A stretch of DNA of 64,000 nucleotides, taken from NCBI GenBank assembly GCA_963815645.1, contig CAWFHL010000001.1, positions 2,294,001 through 2,358,000 on the forward strand. Direction: 5' to 3'. The translations under genes and the position numbers were made by a program. The notes beneath the pieces are model-generated. The model ran no database searches. It had not been told where the DNA came from and saw only the letters and a program-made list of their open reading frames with translations. Position 1 is the stretch's first letter. Every line of letters starts with the position of its first letter. The stretch comes from JBBRHQ01 sp963815645. GTDB taxonomy: Bacteria; Actinomycetota; Thermoleophilia; Solirubrobacterales; 70-9. This document shows positions 9,227 to 17,202 of this stretch, in pieces.

Positions 9227-10216
9227 GTGGAACCCCAGTCGGCCCCGGAGCGGATATCGATCGCGGTGCACCGGCCCGCGGACGGCGGCGACGACCTCGC
9301 CTCCGACGCGCGCCTCGGGCTCGCTCGGGCTCTGAAGGAGCTTCCCCCGAAGTACTTCTACGACGAGCGAGGCTCGCAGCTCTTCGAGCAGATCACCGAG
9401 CTCCCCGAGTACTACCCGACCCGGGTCGAGCGCTCGATCCTCGAGTCGCGGGCGGACGAAGTGATCGCTGCGGCAGGCCGGCCCGTCACCCTGATCGAGC
9501 TCGGCTCGGGCTCCGCGGCGAAGACCCGCACCCTGCTCGACGCAATGCGAGACGCGGGTTGCCTCGAGACCTACGTGCCGGTCGACATCTCCGAGGAGAT
9601 CACCCGCGAGACCGCCGAATGCCTGGTCGCCGAGTACCCCGGCCTCGATGTCAGCGGGGTGGTCTGCGACTTCGAGCAGCACCTGGAGCGGATCTCGGTC
9701 GGCGGCCCGCGGCTGATCGCCTTCCTGGGCGGGACGATCGGCAACTTCTATCCCGAGTCGCGCCGCGAGTTCCTGGCCAGGATCGCGGGCCTGCTCGATC
9801 CCGACGACCGCCTCCTCCTGGGTACCGACCTGGTCAAGGAGACGGATCGGCTTGAGGCCGCCTACGACGACGCCGCCGGGGTCACTGCTGAGTTCAACAA
9901 GAACGTCCTTCGCGTTCTGAACCGCGAACTTGACGCCGACTTCGAGGTCGAGGCCTTCGAGCACCGCGCCTTCTACGACACCGAGAACGCCCGCATCGAC
10001 ATCCGCCTCCGGTCCCTCACCGAGCAGTCGGTGAGCCTGCCGGGGATCGGCATGACGATCGACCTGGAGCGCGGCGAGGAGATCCGCACCGAGATCTCCT
10101 GCAAGTTCACGCGACCGCGCCTCGAGCGGATCTTCGCCGGCGCCGGGTTGGAGATGGCCGGCTGGTTCACCGACCGCGACGGCGACTTCGCCCTCTCGCT
10201 GGCCCGGGCCGCCTGA
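9227..10216 (+). CDS. egtD: L-histidine N-alpha-methyltransferase EgtD
   Basis: 329 residues, close to the 321 of mycobacterial EgtD. It trimethylates the alpha-amino group of histidine to hercynine, using S-adenosylmethionine. Evidence: LPPKYFYDERGSQLFEQITELPEYYPTR near residues 39-66, the SAM motif LIELGSGSAAKTRTLLDA, PVDISEEITRETA, LIAFLGGTIGNF, and AEFNKNVLRVLNRELDADF, all family-typical. The C-terminal EIRTEISCKFTR segment contributes to histidine binding. Start GTG at 9227, about 50 bp after egtB; co-transcription is likely. Confidence 0.95.
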   Translation: MEPQSAPERISIAVHRPADGGDDLASDARLGLARALKELPPKYFYDERGSQLFEQITELPEYYPTRVERSILESRADEVIAAAGRPVTLIELGSGSAAKTRTLLDAMRDAGCLETYVPVDISEEITRETAECLVAEYPGLDVSGVVCDFEQHLERISVGGPRLIAFLGGTIGNFYPESRREFLARIAGLLDPDDRLLLGTDLVKETDRLEAAYDDAAGVTAEFNKNVLRVLNRELDADFEVEAFEHRAFYDTENARIDIRLRSLTEQSVSLPGIGMTIDLERGEEIRTEISCKFTRPRLERIFAGAGLEMAGWFTDRDGDFALSLARAA

Positions 10217-10225
10217 GGGTCCCGG

Positions 10226-10945
10226 TTATTCAGCGAGCGCCTTCCCCAGGGCCTCGCCGGCGTCCACGAGGACGGGCTCGCCGTGGGAGACCAGGACCAT
10301 CTCCACCGGCAGCTCGAGAAGTGGCTCGAGCTTCCCGCGCAGCTGCTCGATCGTCGCGCTCTGCGGCAGCCAGCCGTGGGGGCACATCCGCAGATCCTCC
10401 GTCTTCGCCGCCGAGCAGCACGTCCCCCGGGATCAGCGCCCGCGAGGCCGGATCCCAGAGGACGACCTCGGTGCGGGGCCGGGCGACGCTGCGCCTCGAG
10501 CCCCACGGGGAGGCGTTCGCCGGGGCGGAAGAGGTCGGTCACAGGGGTGCGCCGGCGTATCGGGGCGGCGTCCGGCGCGTGAGCCCAGATCCTGGTCGCC
10601 GGATGCCGGTCGAGGATCTCGGCGGCGGAGCGAGCGTGCCAATGGATCGTCAGCACCACGTGCAGCTCTGCGTCCTGCGGGCGGCTCGAACCGCCGCATC
10701 TGCTCCGGGCTGAACAGGGGATCGACCAGGACGAGCTCGCCCCCGCGCCGCAGGGCCACCGAACCGACCTCCTCGCCCCACTCCGGGTGGAACGTCGTCC
10801 AGCGGTGCAAACCCGGGGCGAGCTCGTCTCCGATCATCGCTGGGCGGGGCTGGCGGCGAGCGGTGCGGGAGCGCTGGCCGGCCTCGCGGAGGCGGCGCTG
10901 GTGCTCGTGGGAGTTGGCGATAACCAAATGGGCCAGGTACCTCAT
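10226..10945 (-). CDS. Metallo-beta-lactamase fold hydrolase, several frame breaks
   Basis: About 238 residues when repaired. The frame breaks near 10680, 10490 and 10400. Readable segments: DELAPGLHRWTTFHPEWGEEVGSVALR, LVLVDPLFSPEQMRRFEPP, VVLTIHWHARSAAEIL with the metal-binding HWHxR variant of HxHxDH, VVLWDPASRALIPGDVLLG, and VEMVLVSHGEPVLVDAGEALGKALAE. This is a small metallo-beta-lactamase-superfamily hydrolase with a degenerate HxHxDH motif, function unknown. The ATG at 10945 has AAGGAGGG four bases upstream, which supports it over an internal ATG at 10837. It is divergent from the CGNR regulator. Confidence 0.65.
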
Positions 10946-11007
10946 GTTCCCTCCTTCTACGGGGCCGGCAACACCGGCGTAACGCATTTGCAGGTGTGGC
11001 TAACACT

Positions 11008-11024
11008 AGCTAAACTAGATAGCT
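11008..11024. promoter_or_regulatory. Operator-like inverted repeat AGCTA-N7-TAGCT before the CGNR regulator
   Basis: A perfect 5-bp inverted repeat inside an AT-rich island (about 11001-11025) in otherwise GC-rich DNA, ending one base before the GTG of the CGNR gene. It overlaps a second nested CTAG...CTAG repeat (11007-11018). The position suits autoregulation of the CGNR gene, or control of the divergent metallo-hydrolase. Confidence 0.5.
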
Positions 11025-11025
11025 G

Positions 11026-11576
11026 GTGTCAAGGGTGACTTCGACAAGGTCAGATTCAGCGCTCGAGCTGATCCGAGACTTCGTCAATACGTATGACGTC
11101 GAGGAGGGGCTCGACAGGGTCTCCGAACCGGCGGCGCTGGCGGCTTGGATCGCGGAACGGGCCTCGATCCGGGTGCCGCTGCCCGACCCGGCCGAGCACG
11201 CCCATGCCCTGGAGCTGCGCGAAGCCCTGCGGGGGATGCTGCTCGCCAACAACGGCGTCGAGGTCGAGCCCGCCGCTCTCGCTCCCCTGGAAGAGGCGGC
11301 CGGGCGGGCGAGGATCGGATCTCCGTCGACGGCGGCGAGGTGGAGCTGCGCTCGGAGCCCCGGGGCCTGGCGGCGTTCGAGGCAGAGCTCTTGCTCGCCG
11401 TCGCCGACGCTCAGGATCGCGGCAGCTGGCAGCGGATCAAGGCCTGCCCGGCGGGCGACTGCCAGTGGGCCTTCTACGACGAGTCACGCAACCGCTCGCG
11501 CACCTGGTGCTCGATGGAGGTCTGCGGCAACCGCTCGAAGACGCGCGCCTACCGCCATCGCCGCTCGGGCGGCTGA
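11026..11576 (+). CDS. CGNR zinc-finger transcriptional regulator, one frame break
   Basis: About 183 residues when repaired. The N-terminal ABATE-type region (ALELIRDFVNTYDVEEGLD, ...HALELREALRGMLLANNG) precedes a C-terminal CGNR zinc finger. Its cysteines are visible in ACPAGDCQWAFYDESRNRSRTWCSMEVCGNRSKTRAYRHR, the CGNR motif being intact. A single-base indel near 11318 (RARIGSP / EDRISVDGGE) splits the two halves. These proteins are believed to be stress-related DNA-binding regulators; targets are unknown. The stop abuts the convergent LLM gene without overlap. Confidence 0.82.
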
Positions 11577-12518
11577 TCAGCCGCCCGGGGAGAGCGAGGA
11601 GATCAGCTCACCCAGGCCCTCGGGGGCTGTGATCGGGGTGAGGATCGGCAGGGTCACCCCGCCGGCGACGAATTGATCGAGGCGCTCGCGCATCTGCTCC
11701 GGCGAGCCGAAGATGAAGGTCTGCTCGATCAGCTCCCAAGGCGCGGCGGCGATCGCCGCCTCGCGGTCCTTGGCGCCCCAGGCCTCGACCATCTCGGCGA
11801 TCTCGTCCCCGTATCCGAGCCACTCGAAGAATGCCGTGTAGACGGGGACGGTGATGTAGGAGGCGAACATGAAGCGCGCCAGCGGCTCGACCTGCTCGCG
11901 TTCACCGGGAAGGCAGAAGAATCGGCAGAGAAGCTCGAAGCCGGCCGGTGCGCTCGCGATGCCCTCGGCGACCCTGGGGAGTCCGCTCAGCGGCAGGAAG
12001 TTGGTGAAGGCCCCGTCCGCGCGGTCAACCGCCAGCTCGAGCATCTTCCCCCGCAGCGCCGCGAGGATGATCGGCACCCGCATCTCCGGTGCCCGCTCGA
12101 GCTTGAAGCCGGTCGGGGTGCGCTCGCCGTCGAGCGCCGTCCTGAGAAAGTCGAGGCTATCGGCGACCTTGCTGAGGGGTTTCTCGAAGGGGATCCCGTT
12201 CCAGCCCTCGACGATGCGATCCGAGGAGGAGCCGATCCCGAGGACGAAGCGCCCGTTGGATGCATCGGCCATCGCGGCCGCCTGCTGTGCCAGCAGCGCT
12301 GGGCCGCGCTGGAAGACGCCAACGATGCCGGTGCCGAGGCGCGCCTCGCTGGTCCAGGCGGCGCTCAGGGCCAGCGGCGTGAAGCCGTCGGGCCCGTTGG
12401 TCTCCCCGGTCCAGAGGTCCGTGTAGCCCGCCGCCTCGGCCCTGCGGACGTGCTCGGCATGCTCGGGAAGGGAGATCCCGGGCAGTGGAAGCGTCAGTCC
12501 CCATCGCCGCTCAGCCAT
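11577..12518 (-). CDS. LLM-class F420-type oxidoreductase
   Basis: Intact, 313 residues. It belongs to the luciferase-like TIM-barrel family: WGLTLPLPGISLPEHAEHVRRAEAAGYTDLWTGE at the start, RLGTGIVGVFQRGPALLAQQAAAM, NGRFVLGIGSSSDRIVEGWNGIPFEKP and the C-terminal FIFGSPEQMRERLDQFVAGGV. The GIGSSS and nearby residues form the cofactor phosphate pocket. F420 use is inferred from the actinobacterial context. The substrate is unknown. It is divergent from a small membrane protein gene across 41 bp containing the palindrome CTATC-N7-GATAG. Confidence 0.82.
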   Translation of the reverse strand: MAERRWGLTLPLPGISLPEHAEHVRRAEAAGYTDLWTGETNGPDGFTPLALSAAWTSEARLGTGIVGVFQRGPALLAQQAAAMADASNGRFVLGIGSSSDRIVEGWNGIPFEKPLSKVADSLDFLRTALDGERTPTGFKLERAPEMRVPIILAALRGKMLELAVDRADGAFTNFLPLSGLPRVAEGIASAPAGFELLCRFFCLPGEREQVEPLARFMFASYITVPVYTAFFEWLGYGDEIAEMVEAWGAKDREAAIAAAPWELIEQTFIFGSPEQMRERLDQFVAGGVTLPILTPITAPEGLGELISSLSPGG

Positions 12519-12530
12519 GCCCGCCGCACC

Positions 12531-12547
12531 CTATCGCCATCGGATAG
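12531..12547. promoter_or_regulatory. Inverted repeat CTATC-N7-GATAG between divergent genes
   Basis: A perfect 5-bp inverted repeat in the 41-bp gap between the LLM enzyme gene and the membrane protein gene. Each arm also reads as a weak -10 element on its own strand. Possible shared operator; weak evidence. Confidence 0.25.
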
Positions 12548-12559
12548 TCTCGCCCCCGG

Positions 12560-13042
12560 GTGGACTTCTCGCGACTACAGCGGACCGAGGTGGTCGGGAT
12601 GTTCGCGGGGGTGCTGCTCGCCATCAGCCTTTTCGTCCCCTGGTACGGACTCACCGAGGTTCCCGAGCGGACCTCGCAGGGCGCCTGGATCTGTGGCGCG
12701 GGCAACTACAGCTGCACCGCCTGGCAGACCTTCCCGGTCAACCGCTGGCTTTTCCTTTTGGCCGCGGCCGCCCCGTTCATCCTCACCTACCTGGTGGTCT
12801 CCAACCAGAAGGGCAAGTACCCGACCGGGGAGTTCACGATGACCGCGGGCCTGGCCGTGGTCGTCCTCGCCTGCTTCAACGGCCTGATCTCGAAGCCCGG
12901 CAGCACGGTCCAGTTCGGGATCAGCCTCAAGATCGGCTTCTGGCTGGCGACGCTGGCCGGGCTGTTGATGGCGGGGGCGGGCGCGATGCGCTCGCTGAAG
13001 TCGGGCGGCGGTGCCCAGCGAAAACCGCCGGCGACCTACTAG
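12560..13042 (+). CDS. Four-TM membrane protein of unknown function
   Basis: 160 residues from the GTG at 12560. There are four hydrophobic segments: VVGMFAGVLLAISLFVPWYGL, WLFLLAAAAPFILTYLVV, MTAGLAVVVLACFNGLI and IGFWLATLAGLLMAGAGAM. The first loop holds two cysteines (WICGAGNYSCTAW) predicted outside the membrane. The C-terminal tail is short and basic. I recognise no family. It precedes glpX by 30 bp on the same strand. Confidence 0.7.
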   Translation: MDFSRLQRTEVVGMFAGVLLAISLFVPWYGLTEVPERTSQGAWICGAGNYSCTAWQTFPVNRWLFLLAAAAPFILTYLVVSNQKGKYPTGEFTMTAGLAVVVLACFNGLISKPGSTVQFGISLKIGFWLATLAGLLMAGAGAMRSLKSGGGAQRKPPATY

Positions 13043-13072
13043 GTGCTCGATGCGACCATCTAGGCTGCGGCG

Positions 13073-14092
13073 ATGGGCGTGATCTCCCAAGACGTCCGCT
13101 CCGGCGCCAAGCCGGACCGCAACCTGGCACTCGAGGTGGTGCGGGTCACCGAGGCCGCGGCGCTAGCGGCTGCTCGCTGGGTCGGCCGGGGCGACAAGAT
13201 CGCCGCCGACCAGGCCGCCGTGGACGCGATGAGGGTGATGCTCCACACCGTGCCGATGGACGGGATCGTGGTGATCGGCGAGGGAGAGAAGGACGAAGCG
13301 CCGATGCTCTACAACGGCGAGCGGATCGGAGACGGCAGCCCGCCGGTCGTCGACATCGCCGTCGACCCGCTGGAGGGGACGAGGCTGTGCGCCCAGGGCG
13401 AGCCCTCGGCGCTGGCGGTGGTCGCGCTGGCGGAGCGGGGCACGATGTTCGACCCCGGCCCCTGCGTCTACATGGAGAAGATCGCCGGATCGCCGCGGAT
13501 CGCCGACTGCCTCAGCCTCAGCGATTCGATCGGCGAGGTGATCGGCAGGGTGGCGGAGCGCAAGGGCGGCAGCGTCGGCGAGGTCACGGTGGTGATGCTC
13601 GACCGCGAGCGCCACGCCGAGGCCGTCGAGGAGATCCGCGAGGTCGGCGGACGCATCCGCTTCATCAAGGACGGCGACGTGGCGGCCGCGCTCCTCGCCG
13701 TCAGCCCCGGCACGGGGGTGGACCTCCTCTGGGGCATCGGCGGGACCCCCGAGGGGGTGCTCTCCGCGGCGGCGATCAAGTCGCTCGGCGGCCAGATCCT
13801 CGGTCGGCTTTGGCCCCGCGACGAGGACGAACGCAAGGCGGCTGTCGACGGCGGGTACGAGCTCGAGCGGATCCTCGACGTCGACGACCTGGTCGGTGGC
13901 AGCGATGTCTTCTTCGCCGCCACCGGGGTGACCGACGGAGATCTGCTCGACGGGGTCCGCTACCTCGGCGACGGCAAGGCCTCGACCGACTCGCTGGTGA
14001 TGCGCTCGCGGTCGGGGACGGTCCGAACGGTCGGAGCCACCCACGACCAGGCGAAGCTGCGCGAGCTGACCGCCAGCAGCCTCTACGGGTAG
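13073..14092 (+). CDS. glpX: Class II fructose-1,6-bisphosphatase
   Basis: 339 residues. GlpX hydrolyses fructose-1,6-bisphosphate to fructose-6-phosphate, the gluconeogenic step. Diagnostic segments: IAADQAAVDAMR (Asp metal ligand), VVIGEGEKDEAPML near residues 65-78, VDIAVDPLEGT (Asp-Pro-Leu-Glu metal site), and LLWGIGGTPEGVLSAAAIK. Length matches the family (about 330-345). The ATG at 13073 opens MGVISQDVRSGAKPDRNLALE, the usual N-terminus. It is a typical actinobacterial class II enzyme, with no class I enzyme nearby. Confidence 0.95.
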   Translation: MGVISQDVRSGAKPDRNLALEVVRVTEAAALAAARWVGRGDKIAADQAAVDAMRVMLHTVPMDGIVVIGEGEKDEAPMLYNGERIGDGSPPVVDIAVDPLEGTRLCAQGEPSALAVVALAERGTMFDPGPCVYMEKIAGSPRIADCLSLSDSIGEVIGRVAERKGGSVGEVTVVMLDRERHAEAVEEIREVGGRIRFIKDGDVAAALLAVSPGTGVDLLWGIGGTPEGVLSAAAIKSLGGQILGRLWPRDEDERKAAVDGGYELERILDVDDLVGGSDVFFAATGVTDGDLLDGVRYLGDGKASTDSLVMRSRSGTVRTVGATHDQAKLRELTASSLYG

Positions 14093-14098
14093 ATCCAG

Positions 14099-15025
14099 GT
14101 GGGCGTCGGCGCCCGGGCCGGAGGCGCCTCGATCGTGGCGATCGCCGGGGCCAGCGGCTACATCGGCGGCCTGCTGACGCGGCGCCTGCTGCGCTCCGGA
14201 GTCCCGGTGCGGGCCCTCGCCCGTCGCCCGGACGCGGCCGAGGCCCTGGGGGCGGCCGGCGCCGAGCTGCGTCGTGCCGACGTCCTCGACCGGGAGGAGT
14301 TGGAGGAGGGGCTGGAGGGCGCGAGCGTTGCCTATTACCTGGTGCACTCGATGGGTCGGGGGTCGGACTCGGACTTCGCAGCGAGGGACCGGCGCGGCGC
14401 CGCCAACTTCACCGCCGCGGCAGCGGCCAACGGAGTCGAGCGGATCGTCTACCTCGGCGGCCTCGGGCAGGGCTCCGAGCACCTCGACAGCCGCCACGAG
14501 ACCGCTCGGGTGCTGGGCGGGGGAGAGGTGCCGCTGACCTACTTCCGGGCGGCCGCGGTGATCGGCGCCGGCAGCGAGTCCTTCAGGACGGTCCTCTACC
14601 TGGTCAAGCGGCTTCCGGCGATGGTCACGCCGCGCTGGGTGACAACCAGGACGCAGCCGATAGCGATATCCGACGTGATCGACTACCTCAGCGCCGCTGC
14701 CGACCTCGACCTGCCGGCGGAGCGGACGATCGAGATCGGCGGCCCCGACGTGACCACCTACGGAGGGATGATGGACGCGCTCGCGGATGCGATGGGAAGG
14801 CGCCCGCCGCTGCGGATCAGCGTCCCGGTCCTCAGCCCGGGGCTCTCCTCGCTGTGGATCGGCCTGATCACACCGGTCGACGCCGGAATCGCCAGGCCGC
14901 TGATCGAGGGGATGACGACGGAAACAATCGTCAGCGACCGCTCGGGAATGGAGGTGTTCGAGGTCACCCCGACCCCGATCGACGTGGCGATGCGCGCGGC
15001 CCTGGCCGAGGACGGCGAAGCATGA
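14099..15025 (+). CDS. NAD(P)-binding atypical SDR (YbjT-like)
   Basis: 308 residues. It shows an N-terminal Rossmann motif (VAIAGASGYIGGLLTRRLL) and GVPVRALARRPDAAEALGAAGAELRRADVLD, the NmrA/YbjT-type atypical SDR pattern. The active-site Tyr/Lys pair is degenerate: ASVAYYLVHSMG is followed by ERIVYLGGLG. The C-terminal ~100 residues (TYGGMMDALADAMGRRPPLRISVPVLSPGLSSLWIGLITPV) match the shape of the family often annotated as complex I NDUFA9-like or DUF2867-associated. The start is GTG at 14099, seven bases after the glpX stop, so co-transcription is likely. Confidence 0.75.
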   Translation: MGVGARAGGASIVAIAGASGYIGGLLTRRLLRSGVPVRALARRPDAAEALGAAGAELRRADVLDREELEEGLEGASVAYYLVHSMGRGSDSDFAARDRRGAANFTAAAAANGVERIVYLGGLGQGSEHLDSRHETARVLGGGEVPLTYFRAAAVIGAGSESFRTVLYLVKRLPAMVTPRWVTTRTQPIAISDVIDYLSAAADLDLPAERTIEIGGPDVTTYGGMMDALADAMGRRPPLRISVPVLSPGLSSLWIGLITPVDAGIARPLIEGMTTETIVSDRSGMEVFEVTPTPIDVAMRAALAEDGEA

Positions 15026-15028
15026 ACG

Positions 15029-15682
15029 CTAGAGCGGCACCTCGTCCTCGGCCAGTGCCCCAACCGCGGAGGGGGGAAGGTCGAGGCGGCTCAGTGATCG
15101 CAGGAAGCCACGGGTGACGAGCACGTGGATGCGCAGCTCGGTCGCCGCATAGATGTGCGCGCCCAGCTGCGCGAACCGCCCCCCTCCCCGCAACAGGGGA
15201 TAGAAGTTCTGGACCTCGGCCCGGATCCGGATCCGTTCCTGCCGATCGGGGTCTCCGGGGGAAGATTCGATCCGTCGAACCGAGATTCGCAGGTGCCCGC
15301 GACCGCGCTTCGCCACCAGCAGGCCGCGCTCGATCGGCCAGGTGACCTGTCCGAAACCGAGGCCGGTGTCATAGCGGGGCCGGCGGAACCGAAGCAGCAC
15401 CAGAGGGCGATGGACGAGGACGATCGAGCGGGAGTCGGGTGCGTAGAGGACCCGGATCAGGCCGAGCGAGATCCGGCGCAGATTCCGCCAATAGGCGTGG
15501 GCGAGGCGCTCTAGGTACGACGGGCGCCAGAGGCGCTCGAGCAGCTCCGCCGGGACGATCGCCTCGGCCTCCTGCACCGAGCCCGCGGGACCGTAGGGAT
15601 CGACGGGTGCGTGTGCCTCCGGCAGCAGCCGGATCTGCACCGTCGAGGGGTCAATCCGCTCGCTCTTCGGCCCCTGGCTCAT
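15029..15682 (-). CDS. Conserved-looking protein of unknown function
   Basis: 217 residues, no TM segment, very rich in Arg and Leu. Segments such as VPAELLERLWRPSYLERLAHAYWRNLRRISLGLIRVLY, SIVLVHRPLVLLRFRRPRYDTG and ERGLLVAKRGRGHLRISVRRI suggest an alpha/beta domain. I recognise no family. Its start overlaps the 3' end of the YihY-like gene by 32 bp, so the two are probably co-expressed. Confidence 0.6.
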   Translation of the reverse strand: MSQGPKSERIDPSTVQIRLLPEAHAPVDPYGPAGSVQEAEAIVPAELLERLWRPSYLERLAHAYWRNLRRISLGLIRVLYAPDSRSIVLVHRPLVLLRFRRPRYDTGLGFGQVTWPIERGLLVAKRGRGHLRISVRRIESSPGDPDRQERIRIRAEVQNFYPLLRGGGRFAQLGAHIYAATELRIHVLVTRGFLRSLSRLDLPPSAVGALAEDEVPL

Positions 15683-16589
15683 AAGGGATCGTCCCGGTGT
15701 CGTGGAACTCGTGGCGCAGCGAGTTGATTACGGCGCCGGCCATCAGGCCGAGGGCGAGAAGGTAAAACCAGACCAGGGCGATCAGGATGAAGCCGACGGT
15801 GGAGCCGAAGCGGGAGAGGCTGGAAATGCTGGTCAGGTAGATCGGGAAGAGCCAGTTGGCGAGGCCGGTGGTGATGGTCACGAACAGCGCTCCGGGCCAG
15901 ACGGCCCGCCATCGCATGTGGCCCTTGGGCACCGCCCAGTAGATCACGCAGCAGATCAGGAAGGTGATCAGCAGGGCGCCCCCGATCAGCAGCACGGTGT
16001 CGAGCCCCTGCAGGTCGGAGAGCCCGAAGGGGAGCTTGTCCGTCGAGCTGATCACGGCCCCCTCGACCGCCGGCAGGACGACGCTGGCGGCGAGGAAGGC
16101 GACGACGACGATCAGCATCACGAAGGAGAACCGCTTCTGCTCGACCCAGCCACGGCAATCGACGTGGTAGATGCGGCAGAAAGCCGTGTCCATCGCGCCC
16201 CAGAAGGAGGCGCCGATCCACAGCGAACCGAGCGCGGCGAGGATCCCGAAGGTGGCCGAGTTGCCGCGGATCCGGTCGATGACCGTGTTCAGGGTGTCCT
16301 GCTCGGTGTTGGGGAAGAGCCGCTGCAGGTCGTTGAGGATTCCCGCCTCGACTCCCTTGATCCGCAGCACCTGGCTGAACACGAAGAGGACCAGCAGCAC
16401 GAACGGGAAGACGGCGAGCATCAGGTTGTAGGCGACCATCGCCGAGAGCCCCGTGACGTTCTCGGAATAGGCGCGATGCCAGAAGGCGCGAAGCCATGGG
16501 GTGCCGCGGTTGATGCGCTCGCCGGCCGCCGTCGGGTCCCGCCCGCCGGGGGACGCCTTGCCGGGCCGGGTGGCGGGTGAGGCGGGCAC
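15651..16589 (-). CDS. YihY/BrkB-family inner membrane protein
   Basis: About 312 residues if the GTG at 16589 is used; the start is uncertain because no clear ribosome binding site is seen and the frame is open further upstream. The family pattern is clear: WLRAFWHRAYSENVTGLSAMVAYNLMLAVFPFVLLVLFVFSQVL, LGSLWIGASFWGAMDTAFCRIYHVDCR, and six predicted TM helices ending GFILIALVWFYLLALGLMAGAVINSLRHEF. YihY proteins are polytopic membrane proteins once mislabelled as ribonuclease BN; the transported substrate, if any, is unknown. It follows the small 16625-16891 gene. Confidence 0.85.
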   Translation of the reverse strand: MPASPATRPGKASPGGRDPTAAGERINRGTPWLRAFWHRAYSENVTGLSAMVAYNLMLAVFPFVLLVLFVFSQVLRIKGVEAGILNDLQRLFPNTEQDTLNTVIDRIRGNSATFGILAALGSLWIGASFWGAMDTAFCRIYHVDCRGWVEQKRFSFVMLIVVVAFLAASVVLPAVEGAVISSTDKLPFGLSDLQGLDTVLLIGGALLITFLICCVIYWAVPKGHMRWRAVWPGALFVTITTGLANWLFPIYLTSISSLSRFGSTVGFILIALVWFYLLALGLMAGAVINSLRHEFHDTGTIPYEPGAEERAD

Positions 16590-16624
16590 GACAGCGGCGG
16601 GAAGGGGGCGCTGCCCGGAGCCGG

Positions 16625-16891
16625 TCAGCGCCCTCCCACGGCCTTTCCGATCTCGCCTGCCGCCCGTCCGGCGAGCTTCATGCCCACCGCGGCTGCGCCG
16701 GCGGCCAGTCCGAACCCGGCGCGGGCGAGATCCTCGACCCCCGACCTGGATGCTGCCGGGGGCGTCGCCAGGGGTTCGGCCTGCTCGGCGGTCTCCCCAC
16801 GGGCCGAGGAGCGGGCGGCGGCACGTCGCGGGCTCTCGACGCCGGGGCGCGTCTTCGGCAGGCTGCCAAGCAGTCCTCGCTGATCGGTCAT
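16625..16891 (-). CDS. Small unknown protein upstream of YihY-like gene
   Basis: 88 residues from the ATG at 16891 (MTDQRGLLGSL). The N-terminal half is polar and Arg/Glu/Ala-rich. The C-terminal half (VEDLARAGFGLAAGAAAVGMKLAGRAAGEIGKAVG) is an Ala/Gly-rich, possibly amphipathic or membrane-associated helix. Unrecognised. It lies in the same direction as, and 35 bp before, the proposed YihY start. Confidence 0.5.
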   Translation of the reverse strand: MTDQRGLLGSLPKTRPGVESPRRAAARSSARGETAEQAEPLATPPAASRSGVEDLARAGFGLAAGAAAVGMKLAGRAAGEIGKAVGGR

Positions 16892-17004
16892 CCAGAGCCA
16901 CCGTAACAATCGGGCAAGTTGGTGTTGGTGCCACGGCGAGTGATTCGTGCCGAGACTCTTCGCCCTTTTTCGGGTTTTCAGAGACGGGCGGGGCCATTCA
17001 GGTC

Positions 17005-17033
17005 TTGACCGGCCAAATCGAAGGTTCTAAGAT
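17005..17033 (+). promoter_or_regulatory. Sigma-A-type promoter of the principal sigma factor gene
   Basis: TTGACC at 17005-17010 and TAAGAT at 17028-17033 are separated by exactly 17 bp, a near-consensus housekeeping promoter. It gives a leader of about 160 nt before the ATG at 17203. The rest of the 311-bp gap (16892-17202) holds the terminator-like hairpin listed separately. Confidence 0.7.
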
Positions 17034-17096
17034 ACGAACAGACGTTTGAGTACCGGGAAAATCGGGCATAGGCCTCTCTGCAGAGCAGAATCACTG

Positions 17097-17127
17097 CGCG
17101 GATCCGGAGTTGCCGGTCCGCGTTTTT
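17097..17127 (+). terminator. Terminator-like hairpin in the leader of the sigma factor gene
   Basis: A 10-bp stem (CGCGGA-bulged T-CCGG pairing with CCGGTCCGCG, loop AGTTG) is followed immediately by five T residues (17123-17127). It has the form of an intrinsic terminator yet lies between the promoter at 17005-17033 and the ATG at 17203. It could be an attenuator. Confidence 0.6.
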
Positions 17128-17202
17128 GTGACCTCGAGCCGCCAACCCCACCTCTCGGCCTGTAAACCGCCAACGGCCAACAGAACGGATAGAGAGAGCA
17201 GG

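Noticed and set aside
12517..15117. 866-residue plus-strand open frame
   Set aside because: Arg/Pro/Gly-rich shadow over glpX and the SDR gene; no domain recognisable.
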